A DNA stretch of 64,000 bases. It comes from Tuctoria greenei. Taxonomy: Eukaryota > Streptophyta > Magnoliopsida > Poales > Poaceae. Under the pieces are notes generated by a model. It saw only the letters and a program-made list of their open reading frames with translations. It made no database searches and was not told the origin of the DNA. Shown in pieces: positions 11,223 through 24,157 of this stretch. A program made the translations under genes and the position numbers. How positions within the stretch are numbered: the stretch's first letter is position 1; every line of letters begins with the position of its first letter. The stretch lies in contig JAYESD010000002.1 in assembly GCA_036927565.1 (NCBI GenBank), positions 74,833,735 to 74,897,734 of the forward strand, in the 5' to 3' direction.

Positions 11223-14200
11223 GTCCACCACCTCGCCATCGTGGACGTTCCGAAAGGCGCACCCGTACTCACCGGTACATTCTCTCTCATTGGTCATCCC
11301 GTAGTCATCCTTTTTGACTCCGGTGCTTCCCATAGTTTTATTAGCAAGTCTTATGTCAATCAATACCAATTGCCTATCATTTCCACAAAAACCCCATATA
11401 TGATTTGTTCTCCGGGAGGCAAAGTAGTAGTAGATAAGATGGTCCATAGGGTACCTCTTAATCTGGGTGGGAACATATACCCTATCTCTCTCTTTATATT
11501 GGAGCATCAGAAATTAGATGTCATTTTAGGAATGGCATGGTTGCAGTACAACGGTGCTATTATTGACATCATTCCTCGGAGAATATATCTAAATTCTCCG
11601 GTCCACTCTCCCCAAATTCTCACTCTTGAGAGTAATATCCACGTGCCTCCAACTGCTGATAACACTGAAGCCTGTAAACTCGAAGATATTCCGGTAGTAT
11701 GTGAGTATCCGGACGTTTTTCTCGAAGATCTTCTTGGTATGCCGCCAGAAAGAGATGCCGAGTTCAAGATTGAACTTGTACCGGGAACAGTGCCAATCTC
11801 GAGAAGGACGTATAAGATGGCACCTAAAGAACTGGCATAACTGAAAGAGCAACTGAATGAACAGTTGGACAAGGGTTTCATTCGTCCAAGTTTGTCACCT
11901 TGGGGATGTTTTGCACTGTTCGTGGAAAAGAAGGATAAAACACTGAGACTATGTGTGGACTATCGTCAACTCAATGCTGTCACCATCAAGAACAAGTATC
12001 CACTACCTCATATCGATATTCTGTTCGATCAGTGGGTAGGTGCTCGGGTATTTTCAAAGATGGATCTTTACTCTAGTTGTCAACAGATCAGGATTCGACC
12101 CAAGGATATACCTAAGACAACATTCTCGATGAGGTATGTATTATATGAGTACCTTGTCATGTCCTTCGGATTAACCAATGCACCGGCCCATTTCATGTAT
12201 CTCATGAATTCGGTATTCATGTCGCATTTGGACAAGTTTGTCGTGGTCTTCATCGACGACATCCTTGTATACTCAAAGTCCAAAGAACATGCACAACATT
12301 TGCACATCGTGCTTCAGCGATTGCGGGACCACAAGTTGTACGCTAAGTTCAGCAAATGTGAGTTCTAGATTAACCAAGTGCCATTTCTGGGGCACATCAT
12401 CTCTGCCGAAGGGATTGCAGTTGATCCAAGCAAGATTAAGCAAGTACTCAAATGGGAGTCTCCCAAGTCTGTGCATGAAGTTCGAAGTTTCTTGGGTTTA
12501 GCTGGATATTACCGGAGGTTCATCCCAAGCTTTTCCAATATAGCTAAACCAATGACGGAACTTCTGAAGAAAGAAAAGAGGTATACCTGGACAAAGGAAT
12601 GTGAGGAGGGTTTTCAAGCATTGGTAAAACACCTCACAACAGCACTAGTGTTAGCCCAACCAGACACAACAAGATCCTTTGATGTTTATTGTGATGCATC
12701 TGGAATTGGTTTGGGTTGCGTATTAATGCAAGACAGAAGAGTGATCGCTTATGGATCCCGGCAGCTTCAAAACCATGAGCAATTATACGACTCATTATCT
12801 TGAACTCGCTGTCGTGGTACTGGCTTTAAAGATGTGGAGACACTATCTATGGGGCAACCTAGTACATCTCTACACCGATCACAAAAGCTTGAAGTACATC
12901 TTCACCCAGAAATAATTGAATATGCGACAACGAAGATGGTTGGAGTTAACCAAATACTAGGAGATTGAGATCCACTACAATCCCGGAAAGGCAAATGTAG
13001 TCGCAGATGCACTAAGTCGCAAGTCCTATATCAATAACCTTTCTATCACCTTGATAGAGCAAGAAGAACTGAGTCTCTACTTGGTTCCATATGGGGCGCT
13101 CTACAACCTAGCCCTCATTCCCACCATAAGGGAATAAATTATGGAGGCTCAGAAGGAGGACAAGGGCATATCCCATATTCGTCAATGAATATAATAGGTG
13201 GAAATGAAGTGTTTCCGAGGTGACGATGACGATATAATCTAGTTCAAAGACCACATCGTGGTACCCCGTAATGTGGAACTTCGGAAGAAAATTTTGGACG
13301 AGGCTCATTTGTCCAAATATTCTATTCATCTGGGGAGTAACAAATTGTACCAAGACTTGAAGAAGAAATTTTGGTGGACTCGGATGAAGAGGGAAATAGC
13401 AAAGTATGTATCCGAATGTGATACATGTCGACGAGTGAAAGCCGACCATCTGAAAATAGCTGGACAATTACAACCGTTAAGCATACCTGCCTGGAAATGG
13501 GGGACACCAGCATGGATTTCATTGTTGGGTTACCTCTCACTTTTCACAAACATGACTCGATTTGGGTGATAGTCGACCAACTCACCAAGTCGGCTCACTT
13601 TATTCCAGTCAATGTCAAGTATGTGGCACGGCAATATGCAGAGCTATATATTGCCAGGATCTTATGCTTACACGGAGTACCCCACACTATCATATCAGAT
13701 TGTGGAACTTTGTTTGTTGCTCGACTCTGGGAGCAGCCCCACGCATCTCTGGGTACCAAATTGATTTGAAGCTCATCTTACCATCCACAGACTGATGGTC
13801 AAACAGAACGAGTAAACCAAGTGCTAAAGGATATTCTCTGCGCCTGTGCCATCCACCATGGTAAGAATTGGGATGATCATCTACCATTGGTAGAGTTTTC
13901 ATACAACAATGGTTATCAGACTAGCATCCAAATGGCACCATATGAAGCTGTTTATGGCCGAAAGTGTCGCACACCGTTGAACTGGTGTGAATCCAGTGAA
14001 CGAGTAACATATGGTATAGACATGGTAAAGGAAGCCAAAGATCGAGTACGAGTTATACAAGCCAACCTCAAGGCTGCTCAGTCTCACCAGAAAAGCTATG
14101 CGGACAAATGACGTCGACCGCTTCATTTTGATGTCGGGGATCACGTTTATCTTCGCGTATCTCCAATGAAAGGGATTCATCATTTCAGAGTAAAAGGGAA

Positions 14201-14555
14201 ACTAGCTCCGCGTTTCATCGGACCATTCGCAATAAGTGAGTAGTGCGGACCTGTAGCCTATCGGCTAGAGCTGCCAATATCGCTTTTAGGGGTCCACAAT
14301 ATGTTTCACATTTCACAATTGATAAAATGTCTCAAGGCCCCAGTGAAAGACCTTATGGAGGATTTGGAAGCCCTCTAACCAGATCTTACTTACTCCGTAC
14401 ATCCAACCCAAATAATTGATGAGAAAACTCGTACCACAAGAAACTGCACCTTGTGTTTCTACAAGGTCTTGTGGGGAAACCACACCGCCGATGAAGCAAC
14501 GTGGGAAAGCGAGGAATATCTTATAGCAAATTATCTAGACTTGTTAACATCATAG
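11223..14555 (+). pseudogene. gypsy pol: protease, RT, RNase H, integrase, chromodomain (decayed)
   Basis: In order: protease with DSGASHSFIS (about 11320); RT from about 11840 with LRLCVDYRQLNAVT, FSKMDLYS, FGLTNAPAHFMYLMN and the catalytic IDDIL (12253); RNase H with FDVYCDASGIG; an integrase HHCC zinc finger ending CDTCRRVK (about 13420); and the catalytic core with DFIVGLP, IISDCGT and YHPQTDGQTERVN. A C-terminal chromodomain-like segment has ATWESEEYLIANY (to 14555). Lesions include TAA at 11838, TAG at 12366, a frameshift near 12795, stops around 12915, 12958 and 13136, breaks near 13495 and 13745, and TGA at 14109. SDCGT replaces the usual SDRGT. Not functional. Confidence 0.92.
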
Positions 14556-14613
14556 GTTCATTAGGTCTTTTCTTTTTATCCTTCCTTCTGTAATGTCGGG
14601 ACGAGATTCTTTT

Positions 14614-14624
14614 AAGGGGGGAGG
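14614..14624 (+). other. gypsy polypurine tract
   Basis: AAGGGGGGAGG two bases before the 3' LTR, the usual position of the plus-strand primer. Confidence 0.88.
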
Positions 14625-14626
14625 AA

Positions 14627-17600
14627 TGCAAAATCCCACATTTTCCTTCATATGAGGTTCAGTTGTAAATTGGTTGTTAACCCTAATGGAGACCAATTAT
14701 AGCCATGCTTATAAACTTGATCTCATACAATCTTTTCTTCTACTCATGCTTGAATTTATTAACATGTGGAATGAACTTCACCAATAAACTTAGACTAATT
14801 CTTTTGACCTCTCTTCAATGTTTGGAATTATTTGAAGAAAGATTTCTTGGCCAATTTAATATGCAGTACCAAATAGATATTCAAATAAATATAAATTGAA
14901 TATATACTACTGTATATTTGGTCCTATCATAATTATTCAATTCTGAGGCCATAAATTTTTCTATGGTTTTCTAATATTCCAAATAGACTTCTTGCAAAGT
15001 TTCATAAATTTTGAACTCCATTTGCTATTTTAATTGAGACGCTTAGCAAATTCAAACCCTGTTTTGAATTCAAATTTTGAATTATGTTCAACTTATTTGA
15101 ACATCAAGATTTGAACATACACTCATGATCAGCATAAGTTTCTTGACTTATCCCTATGGTTTCACAATTTTTGGAACTCAATTGCTATTTAAATCAGTGG
15201 CACCATTGAATTCCATCCAAATTCAAATTTGAATTCAAAATTCATTGAACTTGCTCCAATTAAAAATCCAATTGCAGAATCAAATTCTGGATATTTATTT
15301 AAGCCTCCTCACAAAAATCTAGAATTTTTGGATAAAATTTGGTAAGGGAATTGAAGTCTGCAGAGAAGGGGCTGGGATTAGGGTCGTGAAACCCAGCAGT
15401 CAGTGGGACACACTCGAAGCTGCTCTGCACGCCGTTTTTCCGGCATTCCTCCGCTCGACACCGCGCCGCATGCAAGTCACCACAGAGTTGCTTGCCTGCC
15501 TGCTTCATGGCGTGCCTCCTACTCCTCCCCGGCCTATAAATACCCTCCCCCGATCGAAGTGAACACCACCCCGAGCACTCGCCTCTATTTTCGTTCTTCC
15601 ACCACTGCACCGCACTGCCACAGCCATTCTCGATGCGCCGGCCAAACGACGCAAGGAATCGCAGTGCTTCCAACAGCAAAAGGTGGCTTAACTAGTCGGT
15701 CTTCCATCCTGTCCAATCCTTTGTTTGATTCTCTGCTTATATGTGCGGTATTTCGAAGTTCCTCGACGCTCGCGGGTGAAGTCGCTAGGGGAAGCTTCCT
15801 GTTCCACGAGGACAGGCCACTTAAAGCGCGATTCCATCTTCCTCTTTGAAGCAATAAGGTGCGCAAAGGTACCTAGATGCTTCTTGTGAAGTTTCAGCCA
15901 CTGTCATGCTTCCTAGCTCCTTTATCTCAAGTTTTCCCCAAATCAGTTCATACCGATGTCAATAGATTACCGGTTAAATTCCATTTCTACGTACAATTAA
16001 TTGTCAATCCAGTAAGGTATTATCTCCTAGATCTCCAGGCGCATCACCTCACAAAAAATGAGAGAAAGACATCGAGAGACGAGGTCGGATTTTGAGTTTT
16101 CATGTCCGCCAGTTGAAAACCCGTACCTCGCCGTCGAGTTCAACTTTGCCGGTGATGTCTCCCCAATCTGAGCCCCAAATCATACTCCTGGTGCTCCCAG
16201 GAACCTTCCCAAGCTTTTCCCGAGTCTATTGAGCCATTCTAGAGCATTTCCGACGAAGGCCGAAACCCTAGCTCCACCGTCATCGTCGCGCCGCCGTCTC
16301 CGGCCATCGCCGGCATGATTAGACACCACCATCGACTTGCGCAGTCGATTTTAGGGTGGAGCGGTCACAGCGAGGCCGAGAGGAGATCGACATACCTAAG
16401 TCCGGCGAGGCACCGCCGCGTCGGGAGGTAGACGAAGACGCGGGTCCCACCGGTCAGCGACACCCCTCTCGAGTTGCGGATAAGGATCCAGTGTAGCTGC
16501 GCAGGTTAACCACGTGGCTCCTGTTGTGGCTCCATTCCGATTGGTCGAATTCAAATAATGTGGGCCCAGCCCTCTTATTTGAAATTTCCAATAGGAAAAT
16601 AAATCCAGATTCAATCCCAAATTAGAAAATCCATAACTTCCAATAGAATTATCCAAAAATTACCAAATAAAATTTGTTAGAACCAGCATGAAGAATACAG
16701 TCCATTGATGCACTTGGATTTGTATGAAAAGCCATAGAAAATTCTCCATAATTCAAATAAGCAAAATGCTTAAAGAATTCATTCCTACAGTTCTGTTAAT
16801 TGGAAAATTCCCAATTTTGGTCAGAACCGCACACTTGATACTTATGATCTCCAGTAAAAATTTCAAGTTCATTGGACTTAAAATGCTGGGTGGATCCATG
16901 TTCCAAATCTCTATGTAGCAATAAATTGAGAAAAATGGAAAAATCAATTTCCAGAAATTTACCCAAACTTTAAAAATCAGTTTCTTCCTGTAGGGAGCTC
17001 AGAAAATTGTGAAACAAATTTTCCTAGAACCAGTGAGACCCCCCTCTACATGATACAACCCTTGGTAGCCATAATACATCTACAAAAATTTCAACCAAAA
17101 TTTAGAGAAGCTTATTGCTTAACATAATTGTTAAGAATAACAAACATCCTTTATCATCTCCTGTTCTTTGCAAGAGTCTTCTCTATAATCTCTAGTATCC
17201 ACCATAAAAATCCCAAAGTCAATTAAGATAATTGTCTTAATTTATCTTAATATACACAATCCACCTTGAGCATATTAATTATTCACAAAATCATTTATAC
17301 CTAGTATATGCATATCGTGTAGTAGCTGAAGTAGAGGAGCAGCCGGAAGCTTTGGAGGTCCAGCTGCATGAAACTAACATAGACTCAAACTCACATTCAA
17401 ACAAGCCCCAGTTTGCATTTAAGTTCCTTACAGTGTTTTGTAGTTTTATTTCACATTACGTCTTCCGATGATTGTGCATTACGTTTAGGGTGCTTGACAT
17501 CCACTTGCACGGCCCACAAATCTTATGGAGTCTTGGGTAGGTCTACGACCCGTGGAGTAGACACTGCTATGCTTATGCTCATAGGAATTTGGTAGAAGTC

Positions 17601-18864
17601 GAGTAGTTGGAATCTACTCGCGAGATAGAAATTTTATCAACACGGGAGATTCTAGAATAAGAAAATGGTTTATGAATATGAAATTGAGACCGAGCAGTGG
17701 ATATGATGTAGTGAGATGTTGTCTCACGTGCGTAGCCCTACTTGTGTCGATTGAGGACCGTTTCGTGTGTGGTCCTGCTGGACAAGATTGAATTGTACCG
17801 GTGACATACCGGAGGAATGGGCTCCAGTAAACTGACGTAGCTTGATACTGGTTTGTCGAGGCATTCAATTCTGTTTTATAGGCATGGGTTGAGGGAAGCA
17901 AGGTGTAAATCAGCTGGTGGGCATGTCAGATGACGCCCCACGCAGTGACCTCCTGCTCGTGATGTATCGACCGGTTCAACATTCGAGTGTTTAGTGAAAG
18001 GTGGCCATACACGACTAGTACTGAATTGTTATTTAGGTACTGCTGAAAGTACTCACTGGCATTTCCGAAAGTGCGTATGTGTCGTGTTGTTCTGGGTATG
18101 TCCTGATTGCAATCACCGTCCCTCGCGGTAATAGAGTACCACTTGTTCACTATGCCATGATGTAGTAAATACTAAAGAAGTCAAACGAATATGATATATT
18201 GGTTTATAAATTGCTTGAACAACCTTGTTTGGCTTAGAGATAGTACAATTAAAAGTTTATAGTTTCCCCATACTTTACCTGTAATAGCATTATGTGCCTT
18301 GTGCACGTCATATCATCGGCAAAGCATTTCTTGTTTGATTGTAGAGTCTATGATGTGTCGTGCCTTAGGAATCTCAGGTGCTAAATAAAACATGACCATA
18401 AGGATCCACTTGTAGGCGTGTCCTTATGCTTTACTTACCTATGTTTAGTACTCATCCTTGCATATGTCTAGTGAGACGGGTTAGTCTTGCTGAGCATTAT
18501 GCTCACGGTTTGCTATTAACGAGTTTTTGCAGATTATACGACTGATGACGGGTTCAATGACGAGGCTGCACCCCCTCCAGGGTTTACAGCCGAGTGGGAA
18601 CCCTGCACGCCGCTGTGAATTGTGTGTTGCTAGTGCAAAGTATCGAGGGCATGGATGACTTTGCTTTTGCATAGCTAGTGCTGAGAGCGTAGTTATGATG
18701 TATAGTTCTCTTTCCTTCCGTTAGTACTTTTCAAATTCCGTTGTGCTTGTCAATAAAGACTTGGTATTGTAAATTTATTCTCGTTCTATTCTTGTATACT
18801 GTTGGGTGTCACATCGCACGACACCACCCAATGAGATCCTTGGCAGTCGGGATTCCAGTCCCCA
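14627..18864 (+). repeat. 3' LTR of gypsy element (about 4.24 kb)
   Basis: Starts TGCAAAATCCC after the purine tract and ends near CCCCA at 18864 (or CCCCACA at 18866). From 15785 it matches the 5' LTR remnant. The first 1.16 kb has no other copy in the window. It is AT-rich to about 15300, then carries a GC-rich promoter stretch. Small ORFs inside it are not conserved between the LTRs. Confidence 0.87.
15534..15542 (+). promoter_or_regulatory. gypsy LTR TATA box
   Basis: CTATAAATA after a GC-rich stretch and before a C-rich leader (CCCTCCCCCGATCG). The arrangement is typical of a plant RNA polymerase II core promoter. Transcription would start near 15565. Confidence 0.65.
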
Positions 18865-18866
18865 CA

Positions 18867-19129
18867 GGGCCAATGCTCTTAGAGGCTGGGACAGTCGGAC
18901 CGGCATTAGAAGCGTTGGTTGGGGCTCGGCCGACGCTCTTTGAGGTTGGGACGGTCTGGGCCGCAATAGAAGCATCTGTTAAACCGACACAATTAATAAA
19001 TGCGTTAGTTTAATTGACGCAGATAATATGTGTGTCGGTTCCTTAAATTAGGTAGACTTAGTCCTTTTATATGTGTCGGGGCCAACGCATATAGATAAAT
19101 CGACACCCTATTCATTGTTTCCTGTAGTG
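18867..19129. mobile_element. CACTA transposon right end
   Basis: Ends ...GTTTCCTGTAGTG at 19129. Its reverse complement, CACTACAGGAAAC, is a typical CACTA (En/Spm) terminal inverted repeat. Inside it are repeated short motifs of the type CCGACAC/GTGTCGG (for example near 18983, 19035, 19074 and 19100), as in CACTA subterminal repeats. On the right, the copia integrase frame resumes directly, which fits insertion of the CACTA into the copia element. The left part is split off by the gypsy insertion and lies outside the window. Confidence 0.75.
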
Positions 19130-20352
19130 ATAGGCTTAGGCATTTGAATCATAACCAAGCAAGAACCCTTCATCAGATTTCGAAGTGAACTTCGAAGTCC
19201 TCGGTTTCTTGTTCGGGATAAAACATTTGCAACCAAATACTTTAAAATATGAAACATTTGGTTTGTTACCGGTGAGAAGCTCATATGGCGTTTTCTTCAA
19301 GAGTCGGTGAAGATACAACCGGTTTGTGGCGTGACAAGCGGTGTTCATCACTTCAGCCAAAAACCGGTCCGATGTCTTGTATTCATCCAACATTGTTCTT
19401 GTCATCTCGATTAGGGTTCTATTTTTCCTTTTGGCCACCCCGTTTTGTTGAGGGGAGTAGGGTGCCGAAAATTCGTGCTTTATTCCTTCTTCATCTAGGT
19501 ACTCCTCAACTTGTGTATTCTTGAATTTTGTCCTATTGTCACTTCTAATGTTCTTCACAGTTGAGGAGAATTCATTCTGGGCTCTTTACAGGAATTTCTT
19601 GAGAATTGAGTTTCTGATTTATCATACAAGAAAAATACCCTAGTGAATCTGGAAAAATCATCAACAATAACTAATCCATATGTGTTACCGCCGATGCTTA
19701 AATAAGCAATTGGACCAAATAGATCCATGTGAAGAAGTTATAGCGGTCTTGATGTAGTCATCACGTTCTTGGCGGGGTGTGGTGCTCCAACTTGTTTTAC
19801 CGCTTGGCAAGTGCTACATGGTCTGTCTTTCTCAAAAACAACATCCTTTAAACCTTGGATGTGACCACTTTTTAGAAGTTTCTGCAGATTTCTCATCCCA
19901 ACATGGGCTAGCCGTCTATGCCACAGCCATCCCATGTTAGTTTTAGCAATCAAGCATGTGTTGAGTTCAACTTTAACTCTGTTGAAGTAAAAAAGATAAA
20001 GCTTTCCCTTCAACATTTCTTTGAATGCAATCGAGCCATCGTTTCTTCTAAAAATGGTCACACTCTCGTTAGTGAATAAAAAATTATAACCTTTGTTGTA
20101 TAGCTGAGATATGGACATAAGGTTTTAATCTAAAGAATCTACATGTAAAACATTCGAGAGAGTATGTTAAGAAGAGATTTCAATTTTACTGCTACCAAGG
20201 ACCTTTCCTTTGTTGTTGTCTCTAAAGTATATCCCTTCACTTGGATCTGCATTGTGCTCATACTCCACGAACATACTCCTTTCTCCGGTCATGTGATTAG
20301 TGCATCCCCTGTCTAACACCCATTTTGACCCACCGGAGGAGAAGGCCTGCAA
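19130..20352 (-). pseudogene. copia B protease and integrase fragment
   Basis: Minus strand. The protease region KWVLDRGCTNHMTG (about 20320) has DRG where the catalytic DSG is expected. The gag-pre-integrase zinc-binding segment is about 19930-19780 (LWHRRLAHVGMRNLQ ... CSTCQAVK). The integrase core has SDNRTKFKN and the SPQQNGVAKRKNRT block, where lysine replaces the usual catalytic glutamate (VERKN). It then reads PYELLTGNKP, VFGCKCFI and GFLLGYDSNA. The stretch between about 19560 and 19737 carries the start of the core with frame breaks. A TAA lies close to the CACTA boundary. Clearly a dead copy. Confidence 0.87.
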
Positions 20353-22574
20353 AATATAATTATTCCTTGGTTTTAGTCTTCAGCACCCACACAAAAGTTT
20401 TCGAGTTCTTGTGGCGTGGCCCTGCATATTTAGCAAATACATGTCCAAACTTGTCTTTCATAAGTACATAGGAAGCATCAAAGTTACAAAATAGTATTTG
20501 CAAGTAAGATTCACGTGATGTTTCCTTAACAAAAGTAATTTGCTTCTTAGCATGAACATTGGTGGACATGTGTTTGTTCTTGTTAAACCCAAGACCATCT
20601 TTGATGTTAGGAGGTCTAGTGACTATATATGCACTACGTGCACATTTGATCTTCTCCTTATCAAAGATGCCACTTTGGGAAGGATGCTTAGCATTAGTAG
20701 ATGAATTAGGTTTGTCAACATTTTTCCTATTGGAACATGTGCAGGTTGCAATTGTTGTCGGACTTACACCTTTGGAAGGTGAGCTTTTGGAGGAGGAGGA
20801 GTCACTTTGCTTGAGTGAATCAACTTGCACTTCAAGAATCTTGTTAACTTTTGACAAGTTAGCAAGTTCATTCTTGATTGCAACGTGTGAGTCTTCTAGC
20901 TTTGAGTAAGTTTCCTTACTTAAGACTAGCTCATGCTCAAGTGACTTGCTCTTCTCCCTTTCAAGCTCAAGGAGTGTCTCAACCTCTTGATACCTCTTCC
21001 TTTCACGGATGAGCATATCTTCTTGTTGGTTGACAAGATCCTCCCTCAAATACATCATCCGACAACATTTTCATTTTCTTCAATGTAGTTTTACTTAATC
21101 CCCTAAACATCTCCTCATTTTCACTAGAGCAGTCAAAATCATCAATTGAGAAATTTAGCGAGGGAGGAGTAAGTCAAACCTTTTTCTTGCCTTCCATAGC
21201 CATAAGGCAAGTGTGATTGTGAGTCTCCCGTCGTCCCATGTTTGGGAAGAGTGTAGACCCCTTGGTAGGCTTCTTGATGGCAATGGTGGCCATCTCCTCT
21301 TCTTTATCAGAGGAGGACTCATCGTTTGAGTCCCACTCTTTGCCAATATGCGCTTGATGAGCTTGCTCCTTTTCCTAAAAATATTCTTTTCTTGAGGCTT
21401 CATTTCCTTCTTCCTTTTATTCTTTTCATAAGTGCAGTCAACCATGAAGTGACCATACTCACCACAGGTACGTCGAGCCTTAGATTTTCCTTTTTCTTTG
21501 CTCTTCCCTTCATTTTAGTTGCCGTCGTTTCTTATTTTCATCATGCGCTTGAATTTCTTGATAAAGAGTACCATCTCTCCATCATCCAAGTCGGTGCTCA
21601 CATCACTTGTATCTCCCTCATCTTGAGCTTAACGGGCTTCCTTTCCTTCAGACCTGCATTTGCTTTGAGAGCAACTTCCTTCGTTTTTGAGGAGGTGAGC
21701 TCATCTAGGTCTTTGACATATTGGGCCTCCTTCTCCTTCATCTCATGGTTTATAATTTTGCCCAATAGTTCATCCAAAGTCATTTTGTGAAACCCCGGGC
21801 TTTCTCGGATCATTGAGCATAAGGTGCATTTCTTTGCATGAAGGCTCTAATCATCTTTTTGACCACCTTATGGTCAGTCCACTTCTTGCCTCCATAGGCG
21901 CGGATCTTGTTGATAAGCTCCTTCATCCGGTTGTACATGTCTTGAGGTGATTCACCTTCTTCAATGGCCAATCTCCCCAATTCTCTTTCAAGCATCTCAA
22001 TTTTAGCTTCTCGAACTGACCTATTTCCCTCATGTGCTATTTTAAGTGTATCCCATATATCTTTTGCACTTTCTAGTCCATCAATCTTGATGAACTCTTC
22101 CCGGCTCAGTGATAAAGTGATCACTACAACGGCTTGTGCATTGCGGTGAATTTCTTGTTCTTGTTCTGGAGTGAGTTCTTTGTCTGTATCCAGGGTATCT
22201 ACACCTGTACACAAAATATGCCAAAGACTCGGATTTAAATAGACTAGATGCATTTTCATATTGTATTTCTACATGGTGTAATCGGTTCTGTCGAATTGCG
22301 GAGGTTTTCCCATGGGAATAGAAAGATAATGATTATTTGAATTGAAACAATTGTAATTGTAAGGATATCGAGAGTAGTATGATGACCACTACTCGTCGTC
22401 TTCTCGTCCTCTTTTACCTTTCGGCTCAGGATTTTCTTCCTTAGAAGTGCCTTGAGGTGACGCAATTCTTCATCGTTGTGTTGATTTTCCATGAGTACAT
22501 TGAAGGCTTTTGTATCTTGCTCTTCTTCGGTGTTGGGCACCTTCGGGATCTCGTTGTTCTTCTTAGAGGCCATT
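20353..22574 (-). pseudogene. copia B gag, broken into several frames
   Basis: Minus strand. Starts MASKKNNEIPKVPN at 22574. The UBN2/DUF4219-type capsid region is 22260-21810 (MHLVYLNPSLWHILC, SAKDIWDTLKIAHEGN, EMLERELGRLAI, RMKELINKIRAYGGKKW). A zinc knuckle lies near 21470-21430 (TCGEYGHFMVDC), where the first of the four zinc ligands appears changed to arginine. A coiled-coil C-terminal extension follows (21058-20360). Breaks lie near 22290, 21813, 21590 and 21150. The protein would build the particle. The upstream neighbour is the primer-binding site and 5' LTR. Confidence 0.87.
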
Positions 22575-22613
22575 GATATCTCTGAGCGGTCAGTCTCGTT
22601 GATGGAGAACCTC

Positions 22614-22625
22614 GCTCTGATACCA
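22614..22625 (-). other. copia B primer-binding site
   Basis: On the minus strand TGGTATCAGAGC, two bases from the LTR end, complementary to initiator tRNA-Met. Confidence 0.92.
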
Positions 22626-22627
22626 AT

Positions 22628-24152
22628 TGAATGTGGCCTAGAGGGGGGTGAATAGGCTTTGTTAATTTCCTGCACACTTAATTAAATCATCAAATACCAA
22701 GGATACCGGACTTGTCCGGTTTGTTATGCGGACTAGTTGGGTTGTTCAGTTATAACTAAGCTGTAAAACATTTATGCAGAAATTTTGAATGAAATTGCAA
22801 CGAAATGTAATTACTATTCTTTTAACTGGAACAAGAGATCAGATTACTTAATGTTCACGTCAATCATAAACTATTTGATTGATCGATTCTAATGCCCTAA
22901 GTATTGATAATGCAAAAACAAAAAGCACATGAGACACAAATTTTTACCGAGGTTCGATCTCACCAAAGAGATCTACTCCTCATTGAGGAAGCCCACACAG
23001 AGCCGAGCCTCTTCAAACCCTTTCCCTCATCAAGTCGCCACACAAGGCCGACTTGATTCCACTATCACAGGTAATCACCGAGTTTATGGGGTAACCTCAC
23101 ACGTTGAGGGCTCCCACAGAAATTACAACGAAAAGATGATCAAACACACTCGAAAAGATTACAAGTAGATGCACGAGTGTAAAGAGATCAAACCCCAATA
23201 GCTCAACGAAGCATAGACAACGATCTCCCAACCCCAAATCTGAATACTCAATTGCCGTTTGAGGACTTTAGATGCCTAGGGAGATGTGTTTTTGTTATCT
23301 TGGGACAAGTGGCGGTGCTAGAGTTCGAGTTGTGAATAGTAGAATACGTGTATTGTGTTTGTGGGGTCGTGGATCTCCTATTTATAGTGTATCCAAAATT
23401 GTTACCGTTAGGGATCCTGACGATTGGACTAGTCTGTACTGGGGACCGGACTTGTCCGGTGTGCTGTGTAAAAGTCGGCATGAAATGTGCAGCACACTAG
23501 AAACCCTAGATTATGTGAGGTGTGTCGGACTAGTCTGGTGGAGTCCGAACTTGTCCGATGCCCTATGTATTGAAACATTAGAACCTTTCTCAAACTTGTC
23601 CAGTCCATGAACGGACTTGTCTGGTGCATAGTGTTATGAAACTCCAAAAAGTTTCTCGGACTAGTCCAAGCCATGAACGGACTTGTCCGGAACACAGTGT
23701 AATGAGTTTACAGAAAGTTTAACAGACTAGTCTGGTGCACTTTGTTGTGAAACTCCAGAGAGTTGATTGGACTAGTCCGATACATGAATGATCTAGTCTG
23801 GTGCACTATGAATTTGAACAACAGAGAGTTTAACGGACTAGTTCGGCCCATGAATGGACTAGTCCGGTGCTCAGTGAATTTTTTTTTTGATTTAAAGCCC
23901 TTACCCCTATGCAAAGACTTGAGCTCTTGGGATGTGTCTCTCACACACATCCTATACATTTAAGTCTACTTTGTGCTTCAGTCATCAGTTAGGCTTTTTT
24001 TTCTTTTCCTTCACCACTTCATTTTTCACTTTGTAAGTGCACAAAACTATCTCATTTAAATTGACCTTCAGTCATCTCACAAAGTTCATTAGGATCTCAA
24101 TTGTTTGTCATCAATCATCCAAAACCCATAAGGGATTTCCTAGATGCACTTT
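22628..24152 (-). repeat. 5' LTR of copia B (1525 bp), rich in CGGACTWGTCCG palindromes
   Basis: On the minus strand it starts TGAAAGTGCATC (24152) and ends ...CACATTCA (22628). It shares landmarks with the LTR at 57969-59490: TGAATGTGGCCTAGAGGGG, the CGATCTCACCAAAGAGATC stretch, and CTCTTGGGATGTGTCTCTC. Between about 23420 and 23880, plus once near 22705, it holds some 15 close copies of CGGACTAGTCCG or CGGACTTGTCCG. The five bases after it (GCTAG, 24153) are the presumed target site. Confidence 0.9.
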
Positions 24153-24157
24153 CAGCT

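Larger units (their letters stand above)
3662..18864 (+). mobile_element. Ty3/gypsy chromovirus (Tekay-like) with pre-gag gene
   Basis: The order is a truncated 5' LTR, primer-binding site, long leader, extra ORF, gag, protease, RT, RNase H, integrase, chromodomain, purine tract and 3' LTR. This order with a C-terminal chromodomain and very long LTRs (4.2 kb) fits the Tekay clade of chromoviruses. The first part of the 5' LTR is missing because copy A of the SIRE-like element inserted there, and the rest should lie upstream of the window. The element inserted into a CACTA transposon end. The right boundary may be 18864 or 18866. Confidence 0.9.
19130..24152 (-). mobile_element. minus-strand Ty1/copia element B (5' half with 5' LTR)
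   Basis: Read on the minus strand: 5' LTR (24152-22628), tRNA-iMet primer-binding site, gag with UBN2-type capsid and zinc knuckle, protease, and integrase up to 19130, where a CACTA element interrupts it. RT, RNase H and the 3' LTR should lie left of the window. Gag-pol is spread over several frames. The LTR family recurs at 57969-59490. Confidence 0.9.

Noticed and set aside
15403..15866. Overlapping frames of 148 and 93 codons near the gypsy LTR promoter
   Set aside because: They lie in the GC-rich LTR leader and are not preserved in the other LTR.
21326..21790. 154-codon plus-strand frame rich in hydrophobic residues
   Set aside because: Complement of copia B gag; the apparent membrane segments come from antisense reading of lysine/glutamate codons.
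22700..23880. CRISPR-like array of CGGACTWGTCCG units
   Set aside because: Spacing is irregular, units vary, there are no cas genes, and the context is a plant LTR.
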